Positions 7,801 to 16,560 of a DNA stretch of 42,313 nucleotides are shown piece by piece; positions within the stretch are counted from its first letter, which is position 1, and every line of letters begins with the position of its first letter. The DNA lies in contig CAZWVR010000010.1 of NCBI GenBank assembly GCA_964637235.1, positions 1 through 42,313 on the forward strand. The letters run 5' to 3'. The notes beneath the pieces are model-generated. The model saw nothing but the letters and a program-made list of their open reading frames with translations, was not told the origin of the DNA and did no database searches. The DNA is from CAZWVR01 sp964637235 (GTDB taxonomy: Bacteria > Bacteroidota > Bacteroidia > Bacteroidales > S143-33). A program made the translations under genes and the position numbers.

Positions 7801-8277
7801 ATGAAAAATGTAGACTTTGAAAAAATTTTTAAAAGTAATTTTAAACTAAAATTGTTCTTTTTATTCAATATGCCGATTGCTTTATTTGCCGGGATTAAAA
7901 TTTTAAAATTCAACGAAAAGAACGCTTCTGTATCAGTACCTTTTAATTATTTTACAAAAAATCCATTTCGTTCTATATATTTTGCGGTACTAAGCATGGC
8001 TGCCGAACTATCAACAGCTGTTCTTATATTACTTGCTATAAATGGTCTTAAAAGACCTTTTTCTAGTCTTGTTCTTAATATGAAAGCTGAATTCACAAAA
8101 AAAGCACGCTCAAAAATAATTTTTACTTGTAATGACGGCCAAATAATAAGAAAATCTATTGAAGAGGCTCACAAAAACAATGAACCAGCAACAGTCAGCG
8201 TACAAACATTCGGAGTGGACAATCAAGGTGATACTGTTGCTAAATTTACTTTTACATGGACATTAAAACCTAAATAA
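7801..8277 (+). CDS. DUF4442 protein, hotdog-fold thioesterase-like
   Basis: The 158-residue protein matches DUF4442 (the YiiD C-terminal type), a hotdog-fold family related to acyl-CoA thioesterases. Visible features are the start region ending MPIALFAGIKI, a central hotdog helix SMAAELSTAVLILLAI (about 62-77), and strands TVSVQTFGVD and GDTVAKFTFTWTLK at the C-terminus. I chose the ATG at 7801: the longer frame from 7705 runs backwards through the terminator and into the dehydrogenase gene. The stop lies 8 bases before the acyl-CoA synthetase. A role in hydrolysing or holding acyl-CoA intermediates fits the neighbours but is inference, since no catalytic residue is defined for this subfamily. 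Confidence 0.75.
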   Translation: MKNVDFEKIFKSNFKLKLFFLFNMPIALFAGIKILKFNEKNASVSVPFNYFTKNPFRSIYFAVLSMAAELSTAVLILLAINGLKRPFSSLVLNMKAEFTKKARSKIIFTCNDGQIIRKSIEEAHKNNEPATVSVQTFGVDNQGDTVAKFTFTWTLKPK

Positions 8278-8285
8278 ATAAAACT

Positions 8286-10127
8286 ATGGAACTAACAAGA
8301 AATTTTGACATTCTTTATCAATTAAAAGAAAAATATAACGATGTTTTTCAACTCTCTGTAAAAAGAAAAGGCAAATGGGAATACTTCTCCGTAGAAGATT
8401 ACATACGCAATGCTGAATATTTTGCAATGGGACTTTTGGAAATGGGCTTCAAAAAAGGAGACAAAATTCTTACAATGTCTAATAACCGCCCTGAATGGAA
8501 CTTCATTGATATGGGCATGGGTATGATTGGGGCTATCCATGTACCTGTCTATACTAATCTACACGAAAATGAACTGCTCTATATCATTGAACACTCCGAA
8601 GCAAGCTTGATAATAGTCTCTTCGGCTGAATTCTATCTAAAAATAAAACCTCTTGCGGATAAAGTGCCCAGAGTACGCGAAGTATATATGTTTGACGAAA
8701 TTGCAGGCGTGCCAAATTGGAAAGAAATAGTTGACTTAGGTAAAAAAAATAAAGACAAATGGCAAGAAAAATTAAAAGAAATTCAGCAAAATATAGACAA
8801 AGATGACTTGCTATCAATAATTTATACCTCTGGAACGACAGGAAAGCCCAAAGGAGTTATGCTCTCTCATTACAATTTTATGTCTAATGTCCAAGCAACA
8901 ATGCCCCGATATATACTGAAAGCCGGGGATAAGTATATGAGTATCCTGCCTATATGTCACGTCTTTGAACGCGAAGTAAATTATATGGTACAAGCAAAAG
9001 GCATCTCTATATGCTATGCACAAGCAATAGATACATTCGTCAATGATATTAAAGAATGTAAAGCCCAAGGATTTGCAGCTGTACCTCGCCTATACGAACG
9101 CGTATTCAGTAGAATACAAGTAGAAGGAAAAAAATTAAAAGGTCTTAAACGAAAAATATTTGATTGGGCTGTAAATATAGCCCTAAAATATGACCCGAAC
9201 AAAAAACCTCCCTTCGGTCATAAAATAGTAGATAAACTTGTATATAAAAAATGGCGTGAAGCACTCGGTGGAGAAATCCTCGGCTTAATATCTGGTGGTG
9301 CAGCTTTACAACCTCGCTTAGCGCGAGTATTCCATGCTGCTGGTATGCCAGTATACGAAGGCTATGGTCTTACTGAAACCTCACCTGTCATCGCTGTTAA
9401 TTATCCCGGACACGTTAAAATAGGAACGGTAGGTCCAATTCTTGAAAATGTACAAGTAAAAATAGCTGACGATGGAGAAATCCTCTGTAAAGGTCCAAAT
9501 GTTATGCATGGATATTTTAAAGATCCTGAAAAAACTAAGGAAGCAATAGACGAAGAAGGCTGGTTCCATACAGGAGATATAGGTGAATTAGACGAAGATA
9601 ACTACCTGAAAATTACAGACCGTAAAAAAGAAATGTTTAAACTGGATACAGGTAAATACGTTGCTCCACAAGTCATTGAAAATATTTTTAAAGAATCCCC
9701 GCTAATTGATCAATTATTCGTAGTCGGAGCAGGTGAAAAATTCGTCGCTGCCATTATAAGCCCTAATTTTGAATATCTCAATGGATGGGCTTACAAAAAA
9801 GGTATTATATACCGCGATGCTCAGGAACTTATAAAACATCCAAAAGTTATTGAACGCTTCCAAGAAGAAATAGATAAATATAATAAACGACTATCACATC
9901 ACGAACAAATTAAAAAATTTGCCCTCACTTGCCGCAAATGGTCTCCTGAAACAGGGGAATTATCCCCAACTCTAAAATTAAAAAGAAATTACTTGAAAAA
10001 ACTTTATAAAACTAAACTTGACTATATATACGGATATACAGATGACCCCGGAGATTTAGGTCCAAGAATTAAGAAACTTATTGAAGAGGAAAAAGAAAAG
10101 AAAAAGCAACAAGAAAAAAATAATTAA
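8286..10127 (+). CDS. Long-chain fatty acid--CoA ligase (AMP-forming)
   Basis: The 613-residue adenylate-forming enzyme activates free fatty acids to acyl-CoA with ATP. Motif A3 is at 180-190 (YTSGTTGKPKG). GYGLTETSP forms the adenine-binding A5 motif. GWFHTGDIGELDEDNYLKITDRKKE forms A7/A8, ending with the hinge region and K of FKLDTGKYVAP. Residues about 200-330 carry the inserted segment usual in the FadD15/LACS branch, so long-chain substrates are likely. The C-terminus is a lysine-rich tail. It lies directly after the DUF4442 gene and supplies substrate for the beta-oxidation enzymes upstream. The stop is followed by a strong hairpin. Confidence 0.92.
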   Translation: MELTRNFDILYQLKEKYNDVFQLSVKRKGKWEYFSVEDYIRNAEYFAMGLLEMGFKKGDKILTMSNNRPEWNFIDMGMGMIGAIHVPVYTNLHENELLYIIEHSEASLIIVSSAEFYLKIKPLADKVPRVREVYMFDEIAGVPNWKEIVDLGKKNKDKWQEKLKEIQQNIDKDDLLSIIYTSGTTGKPKGVMLSHYNFMSNVQATMPRYILKAGDKYMSILPICHVFEREVNYMVQAKGISICYAQAIDTFVNDIKECKAQGFAAVPRLYERVFSRIQVEGKKLKGLKRKIFDWAVNIALKYDPNKKPPFGHKIVDKLVYKKWREALGGEILGLISGGAALQPRLARVFHAAGMPVYEGYGLTETSPVIAVNYPGHVKIGTVGPILENVQVKIADDGEILCKGPNVMHGYFKDPEKTKEAIDEEGWFHTGDIGELDEDNYLKITDRKKEMFKLDTGKYVAPQVIENIFKESPLIDQLFVVGAGEKFVAAIISPNFEYLNGWAYKKGIIYRDAQELIKHPKVIERFQEEIDKYNKRLSHHEQIKKFALTCRKWSPETGELSPTLKLKRNYLKKLYKTKLDYIYGYTDDPGDLGPRIKKLIEEEKEKKKQQEKNN

Positions 10128-10131
10128 TTAA

Positions 10132-10159
10132 AAAGGGGGAGCCTTTTTAGCCCCCCTTT
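10132..10159. terminator. Bidirectional terminator between convergent genes
   Basis: AAAGGGGG (10132-10139) pairs with CCCCCTTT (10152-10159). Inner GC pairs lie around a loop containing CTTTTTAG (10143-10150). It lies 4 bases after the ligase stop and 25 bases from the stop of the minus-strand gene, so it can serve both. Confidence 0.85.
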
Positions 10160-10184
10160 GCTTTAAGGTTATTTTCTAAAAAGC

Positions 10185-12251
10185 TTATCTAATACGTGGC
10201 AAATGCGATTTATATAACTTTTTATTGGTTTTAGTCTTTTTAAGAGAATTTTTGAAATTATACAACTTTTCGTTTCTAACATCATCAGGAATATATAGTT
10301 TTTCGCTTTTTGTTGTTTTAGCAGGTTGCTCAAAATGTAAAGCATTATTTTGCCAATACATTTGCAAAGCTGAGGAAGTTGTGTCGCTTTCGTTAAACAT
10401 AAATTTGTTGATATTAGTATCAAAATCAGGTGATTTAAGTTCATCAGCTATTTGTGGCTGTTCATAGCCTTTTCTTGTTGCAATGGCTATCCATGTAAAT
10501 TCTACATTGGACTTACCTCCGTTGTTTTCAATCACTGTAAAGCCATTAGCCTTTACATTTTCTACATATACGCCATTAGATTTACCATTAGGTGTAACAG
10601 TAACAAATATTGGCTCTTTCTCCGATATTATTTTTGAATATTCAGGAGAAAATTTTACAAATGCTTTACCATTATTGAGTTTTCCTTTTCCTCTCATTAT
10701 AACATCAACAGACATAGAAGTAGGCACATAAGTTGCAAAACGTTCATTATCATCGTTTTCATTCATCTGAACAATAATGTCATTTGTATATTGCTTTCCG
10801 TCTATATATGTTGCATATCTCTGTCCACTAAATATAGCGCCGTATTTTTCACCTTTTATCCAACCTCCTAATAGGTTTCCATAAGCACCCAAACCTATTG
10901 AGTTGATCTTTTCGTCAGATTTACCACCGCCCCAATTATAGTTTGTAGTGCCATATACACCATAATAATTTCCTACACTACTAGTGTATCCCAATGCTCC
11001 CCATTGTTTTAAACTATAAGTATCAGCAGTATAATTATATTCCCATGTTGCACCAAAAACCCCTGCACTTCTTTTGTCCTTGTATACAGTTCCATCATAG
11101 TTTAACTGAGCTTTTATTCCTGCTACACCAAATTGGTATCTATCATAACTAGTCCACCATGAAGGCTCGCACCAACCATAAACACCAGCAGCGGCTGGTA
11201 CTAAATAGTCTCCAACATAACCTGTTGGCTCTGCTTCTGAATATACACCATAAGATAAACTATCCTCAGTGTTATTACCAATAAAATAAGCACCATAAGC
11301 AGTAGTCCCTTTTGTCTCTGCATAAGAATATACCCCAATTGCATCTTGTGTTCTACTAATAGCTGCAAAATCTCCTCCGTTTGTATATCCTAAATTACCG
11401 CTATATGCATTATAGAAAGAAATACCTTTTACAGCTGATTGGAAACCATATTTTGCTGTATCCACATTCATCTCTCCATATAAAGCAGGGCGAGAATCAT
11501 AATAAGTACTTGTGTCGTCAGCATAAAAATATCCAGCTATCCATACATGAGAATAAGCTATATTAGCTGCATAGCTAGCATTACCAGTAGTTCTGAAAAA
11601 ACCAGATGTACGTCCTGGATCATCCACAACGCCATATACACTGGCGCCATATACAGAGCCAAAATCAGAGAACGAAGGAGCTGTGTAGGTTCCACTATAC
11701 CCCAGATAGCCATAAGTTTGATTACCTTCAACATCAGAGAAGCCTACTACTGCTGCTGTTGTATCAGAACTATTGCTCGTTCTGGCAAAAAATGCATACT
11801 GGTTGGTCCCGCCGTCATACCATACTCCATAACGGCTCCCTGCATCATAGACGTGAATATTATCATTACCTTCTGGTAATATATAATTTGCACCATCAGG
11901 TCTTACCCAATAAACCGTATTACCAGGAATATCCGGAACATTTCCGCTGTATAATAAATTCCATTTCTTATCATCAGCAGACCAGAAGTAAAAACCTTTT
12001 TGCATTCCATTGGAGCCATCGTGAAATACCAATAATCCATCAACAGGATTACTTATTGTAGTATTATCGTCATCACTCGTTAGAGATACAGTAGGAATCA
12101 GTATTCCCATATTCCCATTCTTAGCATGCACTTCTAATAGTGCTGATGAATTAGTAGAAGAATAACTTGCGTCATCTGTGATTACAACCTGCTGGGCTCT
12201 TGTCATTATAATTGAAAGCAGTAGAAACCCAAAAATTGCAAATTTTCTCAT
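10185..12251 (-). CDS. Large secreted protein with YGVYG-type repeats (tail-fibre/stalk-like)
   Basis: I do not recognise a named function for this 688-residue protein. Residues 1-19 are a signal peptide ending TRAQ. The next stretch (about 28-100: ASYSSTNSSALLEVHAKNGN, then GLLVFHDGSNG and GFYFWSADDKKWNLL) is a Bacteroidota secreted-protein head that resembles tail-fibre and collar modules. Residues about 130-520 repeat aromatic Gly-Tyr words such as YGVYS, YGAYF, FGVAG, AGVFG, YGVYG and LGAYG, as expected for a long beta-structured stalk. A beta-sandwich-like C-terminal region (about 525-640) follows. The last 25 residues are lysine-rich; no type IX secretion sorting domain is apparent. Solitary gene, divergent from hydE. 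A surface adhesin or fibre is the best guess. Confidence 0.7.
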   Translation of the reverse strand: MRKFAIFGFLLLSIIMTRAQQVVITDDASYSSTNSSALLEVHAKNGNMGILIPTVSLTSDDDNTTISNPVDGLLVFHDGSNGMQKGFYFWSADDKKWNLLYSGNVPDIPGNTVYWVRPDGANYILPEGNDNIHVYDAGSRYGVWYDGGTNQYAFFARTSNSSDTTAAVVGFSDVEGNQTYGYLGYSGTYTAPSFSDFGSVYGASVYGVVDDPGRTSGFFRTTGNASYAANIAYSHVWIAGYFYADDTSTYYDSRPALYGEMNVDTAKYGFQSAVKGISFYNAYSGNLGYTNGGDFAAISRTQDAIGVYSYAETKGTTAYGAYFIGNNTEDSLSYGVYSEAEPTGYVGDYLVPAAAGVYGWCEPSWWTSYDRYQFGVAGIKAQLNYDGTVYKDKRSAGVFGATWEYNYTADTYSLKQWGALGYTSSVGNYYGVYGTTNYNWGGGKSDEKINSIGLGAYGNLLGGWIKGEKYGAIFSGQRYATYIDGKQYTNDIIVQMNENDDNERFATYVPTSMSVDVIMRGKGKLNNGKAFVKFSPEYSKIISEKEPIFVTVTPNGKSNGVYVENVKANGFTVIENNGGKSNVEFTWIAIATRKGYEQPQIADELKSPDFDTNINKFMFNESDTTSSALQMYWQNNALHFEQPAKTTKSEKLYIPDDVRNEKLYNFKNSLKKTKTNKKLYKSHLPRIR

Positions 12252-12366
12252 TTTTATTGTTTTTTATTTAAGACACATAAAGATAATAAAACGTTGTCTA
12301 AAAAAAAATTTTATATGACAATTATCATTCTTTTTTTTAAAAATTAATTTTTTTTTAAAATAAAAA

Positions 12367-13422
12367 ATGAATAAAGCGCAAATTATTGAATATCTAAATT
12401 ATAGCAAATCTGAAGCTTTGAAACTTTTTGAACTTGCGCGAGCCACAAAACTAAAATATGTAGGTGATAAGGTTTTTTTAAGAGGCATTATAGAATTTTC
12501 AAATATATGTATCAAAAATTGCTATTACTGTGGCATTCGCAGAGATAATAAAAAACTTAAACGTTATACTCTGACAGACAAAGAAATAATTACTTCTGCC
12601 TTATATGCCTATAAAAACAAAATGGGCTCAATAGTCCTCCAATCGGGAGAACGAAAAGATAAAAATTTTGTAAATAAAATAACTTTTCTGATAAAAGAAA
12701 TAAAAAATAAAACAAATGGCAATTTAGGAATAACCCTTTCTCTGGGTGAACAAGATAAAGAAGTCTATAAAGAATGGTTTAAAGCAGGTGCACATCGCTA
12801 TTTACTACGGATAGAAGTATCTAACCCGAATTTATATAAAATATATCATCCTGATGATTCTGTGCATTCATATCACAATCGGCTAAAATGTCTTTATTAT
12901 TTAAAAGAAATTGGATATCAAACAGGTACAGGTGTTATGATTGGCTTACCTTTCCAAAAAATAGAGGATTTAGCCGATGATTTATTATTTTTCCGAGAAA
13001 TCGATATAGATATGGTTGGAATGGGACCTTATATAGAGCACTCCAATACACCTTTATATAAATATAGAAAAAAATTACTTTCCTTAAAGGAACGCATATT
13101 CCTGAGTTTCAAAATGATAGCAGTATTACGATTGCTAATGCCAGACATCAACATTGCAGCTACAACAGCATTGCAAGCAATAGACCCTATGGGAAGAGAA
13201 AAAGCTATAAAAATAGGTGCAAATGTCATTATGCCGAATATTACTCCCGGCTATGTACGAAAAAATTATTTTCTCTACGAAAATAAACCTTGCTCAGAGG
13301 AAAACTCAGAAGATTGCTTACCCTGTTTAATAAATAGATTAAAAATTATTGGAGCCAAAGTAGCCCTTGAAGAATGGGGAGACTCTAAGCATTATTTTAA
13401 TAGGTTAAAAAAACAAGCCTAA
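12367..13422 (+). CDS. hydE: [FeFe]-hydrogenase maturase HydE (radical SAM)
   Basis: HydE is the radical-SAM enzyme that works with HydG and HydF to build the 2Fe subcluster of [FeFe]-hydrogenase. In this 351-residue protein the radical-SAM cluster motif is C48-x3-C52-x2-C55 (CIKNCYYC). A second, C-terminal set C309-x7-C317-x2-C320 has the spacing of the auxiliary cluster site in Thermotoga HydE. GVMIGLPFQ and ATTALQAIDPMGREKA are further family blocks. Length is normal. HydF is encoded about 20 kb away on the other strand; HydG and the hydrogenase are not here. The gene stands alone, with a T-rich stretch but no clear promoter match in the 115 bases before it. BioB and PylB are related, but the combined motifs favour HydE. 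Confidence 0.9.
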   Translation: MNKAQIIEYLNYSKSEALKLFELARATKLKYVGDKVFLRGIIEFSNICIKNCYYCGIRRDNKKLKRYTLTDKEIITSALYAYKNKMGSIVLQSGERKDKNFVNKITFLIKEIKNKTNGNLGITLSLGEQDKEVYKEWFKAGAHRYLLRIEVSNPNLYKIYHPDDSVHSYHNRLKCLYYLKEIGYQTGTGVMIGLPFQKIEDLADDLLFFREIDIDMVGMGPYIEHSNTPLYKYRKKLLSLKERIFLSFKMIAVLRLLMPDINIAATTALQAIDPMGREKAIKIGANVIMPNITPGYVRKNYFLYENKPCSEENSEDCLPCLINRLKIIGAKVALEEWGDSKHYFNRLKKQA

Positions 13423-13553
13423 CTTATTTAGCATACTAACATCTCATAATCAAAGAACTAAACCAATTTAGATTGTTAGCAGATCCTTATACATTAAATT
13501 TCCAAAGTTCATACACCGAAGAAAGTTCTTAAAGCATTTTCAAAGAAAAAAAC

Positions 13554-13583
13554 TTTGTCAAAAAAACTTTTTTTATAATTTTG
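13554..13583 (+). promoter_or_regulatory. Promoter of accD
   Basis: TTTG at 13554-13557 and TAATTTTG at 13576-13583 match the -33 and -7 elements with an 18-base spacer. The -7 ends 24 bases before the chosen ATG at 13608. This also argues against the upstream in-frame start near 13581, which would lie inside the promoter. Confidence 0.65.
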
Positions 13584-13607
13584 TTTTGTTTAAATAAACT
13601 TACGATT

Positions 13608-14453
13608 ATGAGCAATTGGTTCCAAAGAATAACCAAAGGGATTTTAACCGATACAAAACATAAAAAAGAAATTAAACCTGATTTATGGTGGAAATGTCCA
13701 AAATGCAATAAAATAGTTCCCAAAGACGAACATGAGGAAAATTTAGGAGTTTGTGAATGCGGCTATCACGACAGAATTAGCACTAAAAAATATTTTGAAA
13801 TTCTTTTTGACGATAATAAATACACCTTATTATTTGAAAATCTATTTTCATCAGATCCATTGGGTTTTGTTGATAGGAAAAGATATACAGACAGACTTCA
13901 AGAGGCATATAAAAAGACAGGCATAAAAGAAGCAATAACAGTAGCCACTGGTAAATTAGATTCACGGGATATTGTAATAGCTTCCATGAATTTTGAATTT
14001 ATAGGGGGTTCAATGGGCTCAGTAGTAGGTGAAAAAATCAGCCGGGCAATAGATTACTGCATAGAACACAAAATGCCGCTGCTAATTATATCTCGTTCAG
14101 GAGGTGCAAGAATGATGGAAGCCGCATTTTCTCTTATGCAAATGGCAAAAACCGCTGCAAAATTAACTCAACTTGCGGAAGCAAAATTGCCGTATATATC
14201 ACTTCTAACAGACCCCACAACTGGCGGCGTAACAGCTTCTTATGCTATGCTCGGTGATGTAAACATCGCTGAACCCGGTGCTCTAATCGGATTTGCAGGA
14301 CCACGTGTAATAAAACAAACAATAGGTAGAGACTTGCCAGAAGGATTCCAAAGATCTGAATTCCTCCTTGAAAAAGGCTTTATTGATTACATCGTCAATA
14401 GAAAAGACCTTAAAAAAACAATTGCACTCCAACTAAAAATGTTTATGGACTAA
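13608..14453 (+). CDS. accD: Acetyl-CoA carboxylase carboxyltransferase subunit beta
   Basis: AccD pairs with AccA to transfer the carboxyl group from biotin carrier protein to acetyl-CoA, making malonyl-CoA for fatty-acid synthesis. The 281-residue protein starts MSNWFQRITKG, a standard AccD N-terminus, so I use the ATG at 13608. The zinc ribbon has C30-x2-C33-x15-C49, but the last pair reads C49-E-C51, one residue shorter than the usual CxxC. The carboxyltransferase core is intact: SGGARMMEA, the TTGGVTASYAMLGD glycine-rich segment, and GFAGPRVIKQTIG. It has its own promoter; accA is not in the window. Housekeeping gene. Confidence 0.93.
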   Translation: MSNWFQRITKGILTDTKHKKEIKPDLWWKCPKCNKIVPKDEHEENLGVCECGYHDRISTKKYFEILFDDNKYTLLFENLFSSDPLGFVDRKRYTDRLQEAYKKTGIKEAITVATGKLDSRDIVIASMNFEFIGGSMGSVVGEKISRAIDYCIEHKMPLLIISRSGGARMMEAAFSLMQMAKTAAKLTQLAEAKLPYISLLTDPTTGGVTASYAMLGDVNIAEPGALIGFAGPRVIKQTIGRDLPEGFQRSEFLLEKGFIDYIVNRKDLKKTIALQLKMFMD

Positions 14454-14509
14454 GCATAATCTTCTCTGCACAATAATTCAGTAAGTCGACGATTATAAAA
14501 AATAGTAAA

Positions 14510-15142
14510 ATGAACAATGATATTTACCAATTTATAAAACAAATTATTGAATATGAAGCAAAAGCCATAGCAAATATTCCCATTACAGAAGATTTCAAAA
14601 AAGCAATTGATATTATCTATGATAGAGTACATCAACAAAATGGTAAAGTTATTACCAGTGGCATGGGTAAAGCAGGTGAAATTGCCCATAACATAGCTAC
14701 AACATTTAGCTCCACAGGAACACCTGCGGTATTTTTACACCCAGGCGAAGCTCAGCACGGTGATATCGGCGTAATACAACCAAAAGATGTTTTGCTATTA
14801 GTCTCTAACTCCGGAAAAACAAAGGAAATTATAGAGTTAATATCTCTCGTAGATAATTTATACAAAGGAATACCAAAAATAGTAATATCTTCAAATCCTA
14901 AAAGCATACTCGTAAAAAACGCAGATGCCTTTCTTTATACAGGCAATCCTAAAGAAGTATGCCCTCTTGGATTAACACCAACAACTTCTACTACAACTAT
15001 GACCGTTATCGGAGATATTCTCGTCTCTTTAATGATGAAAAAAATAAACTTCACAGCCGAAGAATATGCAAAAAGACATCACGCTGGTTATTTAGGTCAT
15101 AAATCACGACAAATGACAAAAAATAACAAATATAAACCATGA
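14510..15142 (+). CDS. kdsD: Arabinose-5-phosphate isomerase, SIS domain only
   Basis: The enzyme interconverts ribulose-5-phosphate and arabinose-5-phosphate, the first step toward Kdo for lipopolysaccharide. The SIS domain spans about 35-165: SGMGKAGEIAHNIATTFSSTGTP, HPGEAQHGDIG and SNSGKTKEI are KpsF/KdsD hallmarks. TPTTSTTTMTVIGD and the C-terminal KRHHAGYLG add the active-site histidines. At 210 residues it lacks the CBS pair of E. coli KdsD. Single-domain enzymes of this kind occur in Bacteroides, where one was reported active and inhibited by CMP-Kdo. Its stop overlaps the next ATG by 4 bases, so the two are co-translated. A different sugar-phosphate isomerase is possible but less likely. 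Confidence 0.82.
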   Translation: MNNDIYQFIKQIIEYEAKAIANIPITEDFKKAIDIIYDRVHQQNGKVITSGMGKAGEIAHNIATTFSSTGTPAVFLHPGEAQHGDIGVIQPKDVLLLVSNSGKTKEIIELISLVDNLYKGIPKIVISSNPKSILVKNADAFLYTGNPKEVCPLGLTPTTSTTTMTVIGDILVSLMMKKINFTAEEYAKRHHAGYLGHKSRQMTKNNKYKP

Positions 15143-15798
15143 AAACTAAACTTATTTTAGCTATTTTATTGTCTATCAATACAATAACCTATTCACAACC
15201 AACTTTTACTGCTTATAATAAAATTAAATTTTCAATAGGCACAAGTGGACAAAGTATAATAGTTTGGTTAGTACCACAAAATGAAAGCTTCCAAACTACT
15301 GCTTTACCAGTTCTACAAGCTTCTTATGATTTTGTACAAAAAAATGACATTTCCATAGGTGCTGCTATTTCCTATCAAAATTTTCAATTCCATATCAAAC
15401 AAAAACCGCTTTATGCAGACCTTGATATGGATAAACTAAGTATTGGCCTGAGAGCCTCTTACGTGATTATTGATCAACCCTCAAATGCTGTCTATATCGG
15501 TGGAAGATGGAGTTTAAACCTTTGGTCTGCACAAGCAAAAGGTACTATTGACTTAAAAAGCTATAATTTAAATACTTGGCAATGGACTTATATCCGTTTA
15601 ATGATAAATAAGTTAATAGATAAAATTGAAATGGATAATAATTCCGTAAGTTATTCACAAACATATTCTTGGTTGCGTTTTCCATTACAATTCCATATTG
15701 GATATGAACATTATTTCACAAAACATCTGGGCTATAATTTTGAAGCAGCATTAGGCTCTCCATATTTATTTTTATCTTCATTAACCCTAAAATTCTAA
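15139..15798 (+). CDS. Outer-membrane beta-barrel protein, unknown function
   Basis: This 219-residue protein has a signal peptide (about 1-19, ending TYSQ). Alternating hydrophobic/polar strands run throughout: FSIGTSGQSIIVWL, ISIGAAISYQNFQF, LSIGLRASYVII, NAVYIGGRWSLNLW, and the last strand LFLSSLTLKF. That terminal strand ends in phenylalanine, the usual outer-membrane insertion signal. About 8-10 strands fit the length. The start overlaps the end of the arabinose-5-phosphate isomerase gene (ATGA), and the SDR gene follows after 3 bases. A link to envelope assembly is suggested by the neighbours, but no specific family is recognised. Confidence 0.7.
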   Translation: MKTKLILAILLSINTITYSQPTFTAYNKIKFSIGTSGQSIIVWLVPQNESFQTTALPVLQASYDFVQKNDISIGAAISYQNFQFHIKQKPLYADLDMDKLSIGLRASYVIIDQPSNAVYIGGRWSLNLWSAQAKGTIDLKSYNLNTWQWTYIRLMINKLIDKIEMDNNSVSYSQTYSWLRFPLQFHIGYEHYFTKHLGYNFEAALGSPYLFLSSLTLKF

Positions 15799-15801
15799 GC
15801 T

Positions 15802-16560
15802 ATGATAGCACTTATTACAGGAGCAACAGCAGGAATAGGCAAAGCCACAGCCGAAAAATTCGCGAAGGAAGGCTTAAATATTATCATAACAGGAAGGCGT
15901 TGCCAAAGATTAGAAAATCTGAAAAAAGAACTTACAGACAAATATAACGTAAAAATTAAAAGCCTATGCTTTGATATTCGCGATAGAAATGCCGTTGAGA
16001 AAAATATTCTCTCGCTTGATAACTACTGGCAACAAATTGATATTCTGGTAAATAACGCAGGACTTGCATTAGGATTTGAGCCTATCCATAACGGCAACCC
16101 TGACGACTGGGAAATAATGATTGATACTAATATAAAAGGCTTACTTTACATATCTCGTCTCATAATCAATATGATGATAAAACGTAAAAAAGGACATATT
16201 ATAAATGTCAGCTCAATAGCAGGTAAAGAGGTCTATCTTAATGGCAATGTGTATTGTGCTACTAAACACGCTGTTGAAGCACTTACAAAAGCAATGAGAA
16301 TGGAACTAATAGATGAAAATATCAAAGTTTCATCAGTAGCACCGGGTAAAGTCCACACTGAATTTTCTCTGGTAAGATTCAAAGGCGATAAAGAACGGGC
16401 AGACAAAGTTTACGAAGGATATAGAGCACTTTCTGCCGAAGATATTGCAGAAGTAATTTGGTTTATTGCTTCCAGACCTCCTCATGTAAATGTAGCTGAT
16501 GTATTAGTAATAACAGCAGATCAGGCAGATACAAGGCTATTTAAAAATAATTTTAAATAA
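15802..16560 (+). CDS. Short-chain dehydrogenase/reductase, YdfG-like
   Basis: This 252-residue classical SDR has the cofactor motif TGATAGIG (6-13), NNAG (84-87) and the catalytic set S138, Y151 and K155 (YCATK). Basic residues after the second strand (TGRRCQRL, 30-37) favour NADP(H). Overall resemblance is to E. coli YdfG and related 3-hydroxy acid / serine dehydrogenases, which oxidise the hydroxyl of small 3-hydroxy acids. The substrate here is not determined. It is the last gene of the run beginning at the arabinose-5-phosphate isomerase. The stop is followed by a 337-base gap before the convergent gene. Confidence 0.88.
   Translation: MIALITGATAGIGKATAEKFAKEGLNIIITGRRCQRLENLKKELTDKYNVKIKSLCFDIRDRNAVEKNILSLDNYWQQIDILVNNAGLALGFEPIHNGNPDDWEIMIDTNIKGLLYISRLIINMMIKRKKGHIINVSSIAGKEVYLNGNVYCATKHAVEALTKAMRMELIDENIKVSSVAPGKVHTEFSLVRFKGDKERADKVYEGYRALSAEDIAEVIWFIASRPPHVNVADVLVITADQADTRLFKNNFK

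Noticed and set aside
11381..12061. Plus-strand frames opposite the large secreted-protein gene
   Set aside because: They are antisense to a gene with a clear signal peptide and repeat structure and show no recognisable protein features.
13581..13607. Upstream ATG for accD
   Set aside because: It overlaps the -7 element, and the residues added do not belong to AccD, which begins at MSNWFQ.
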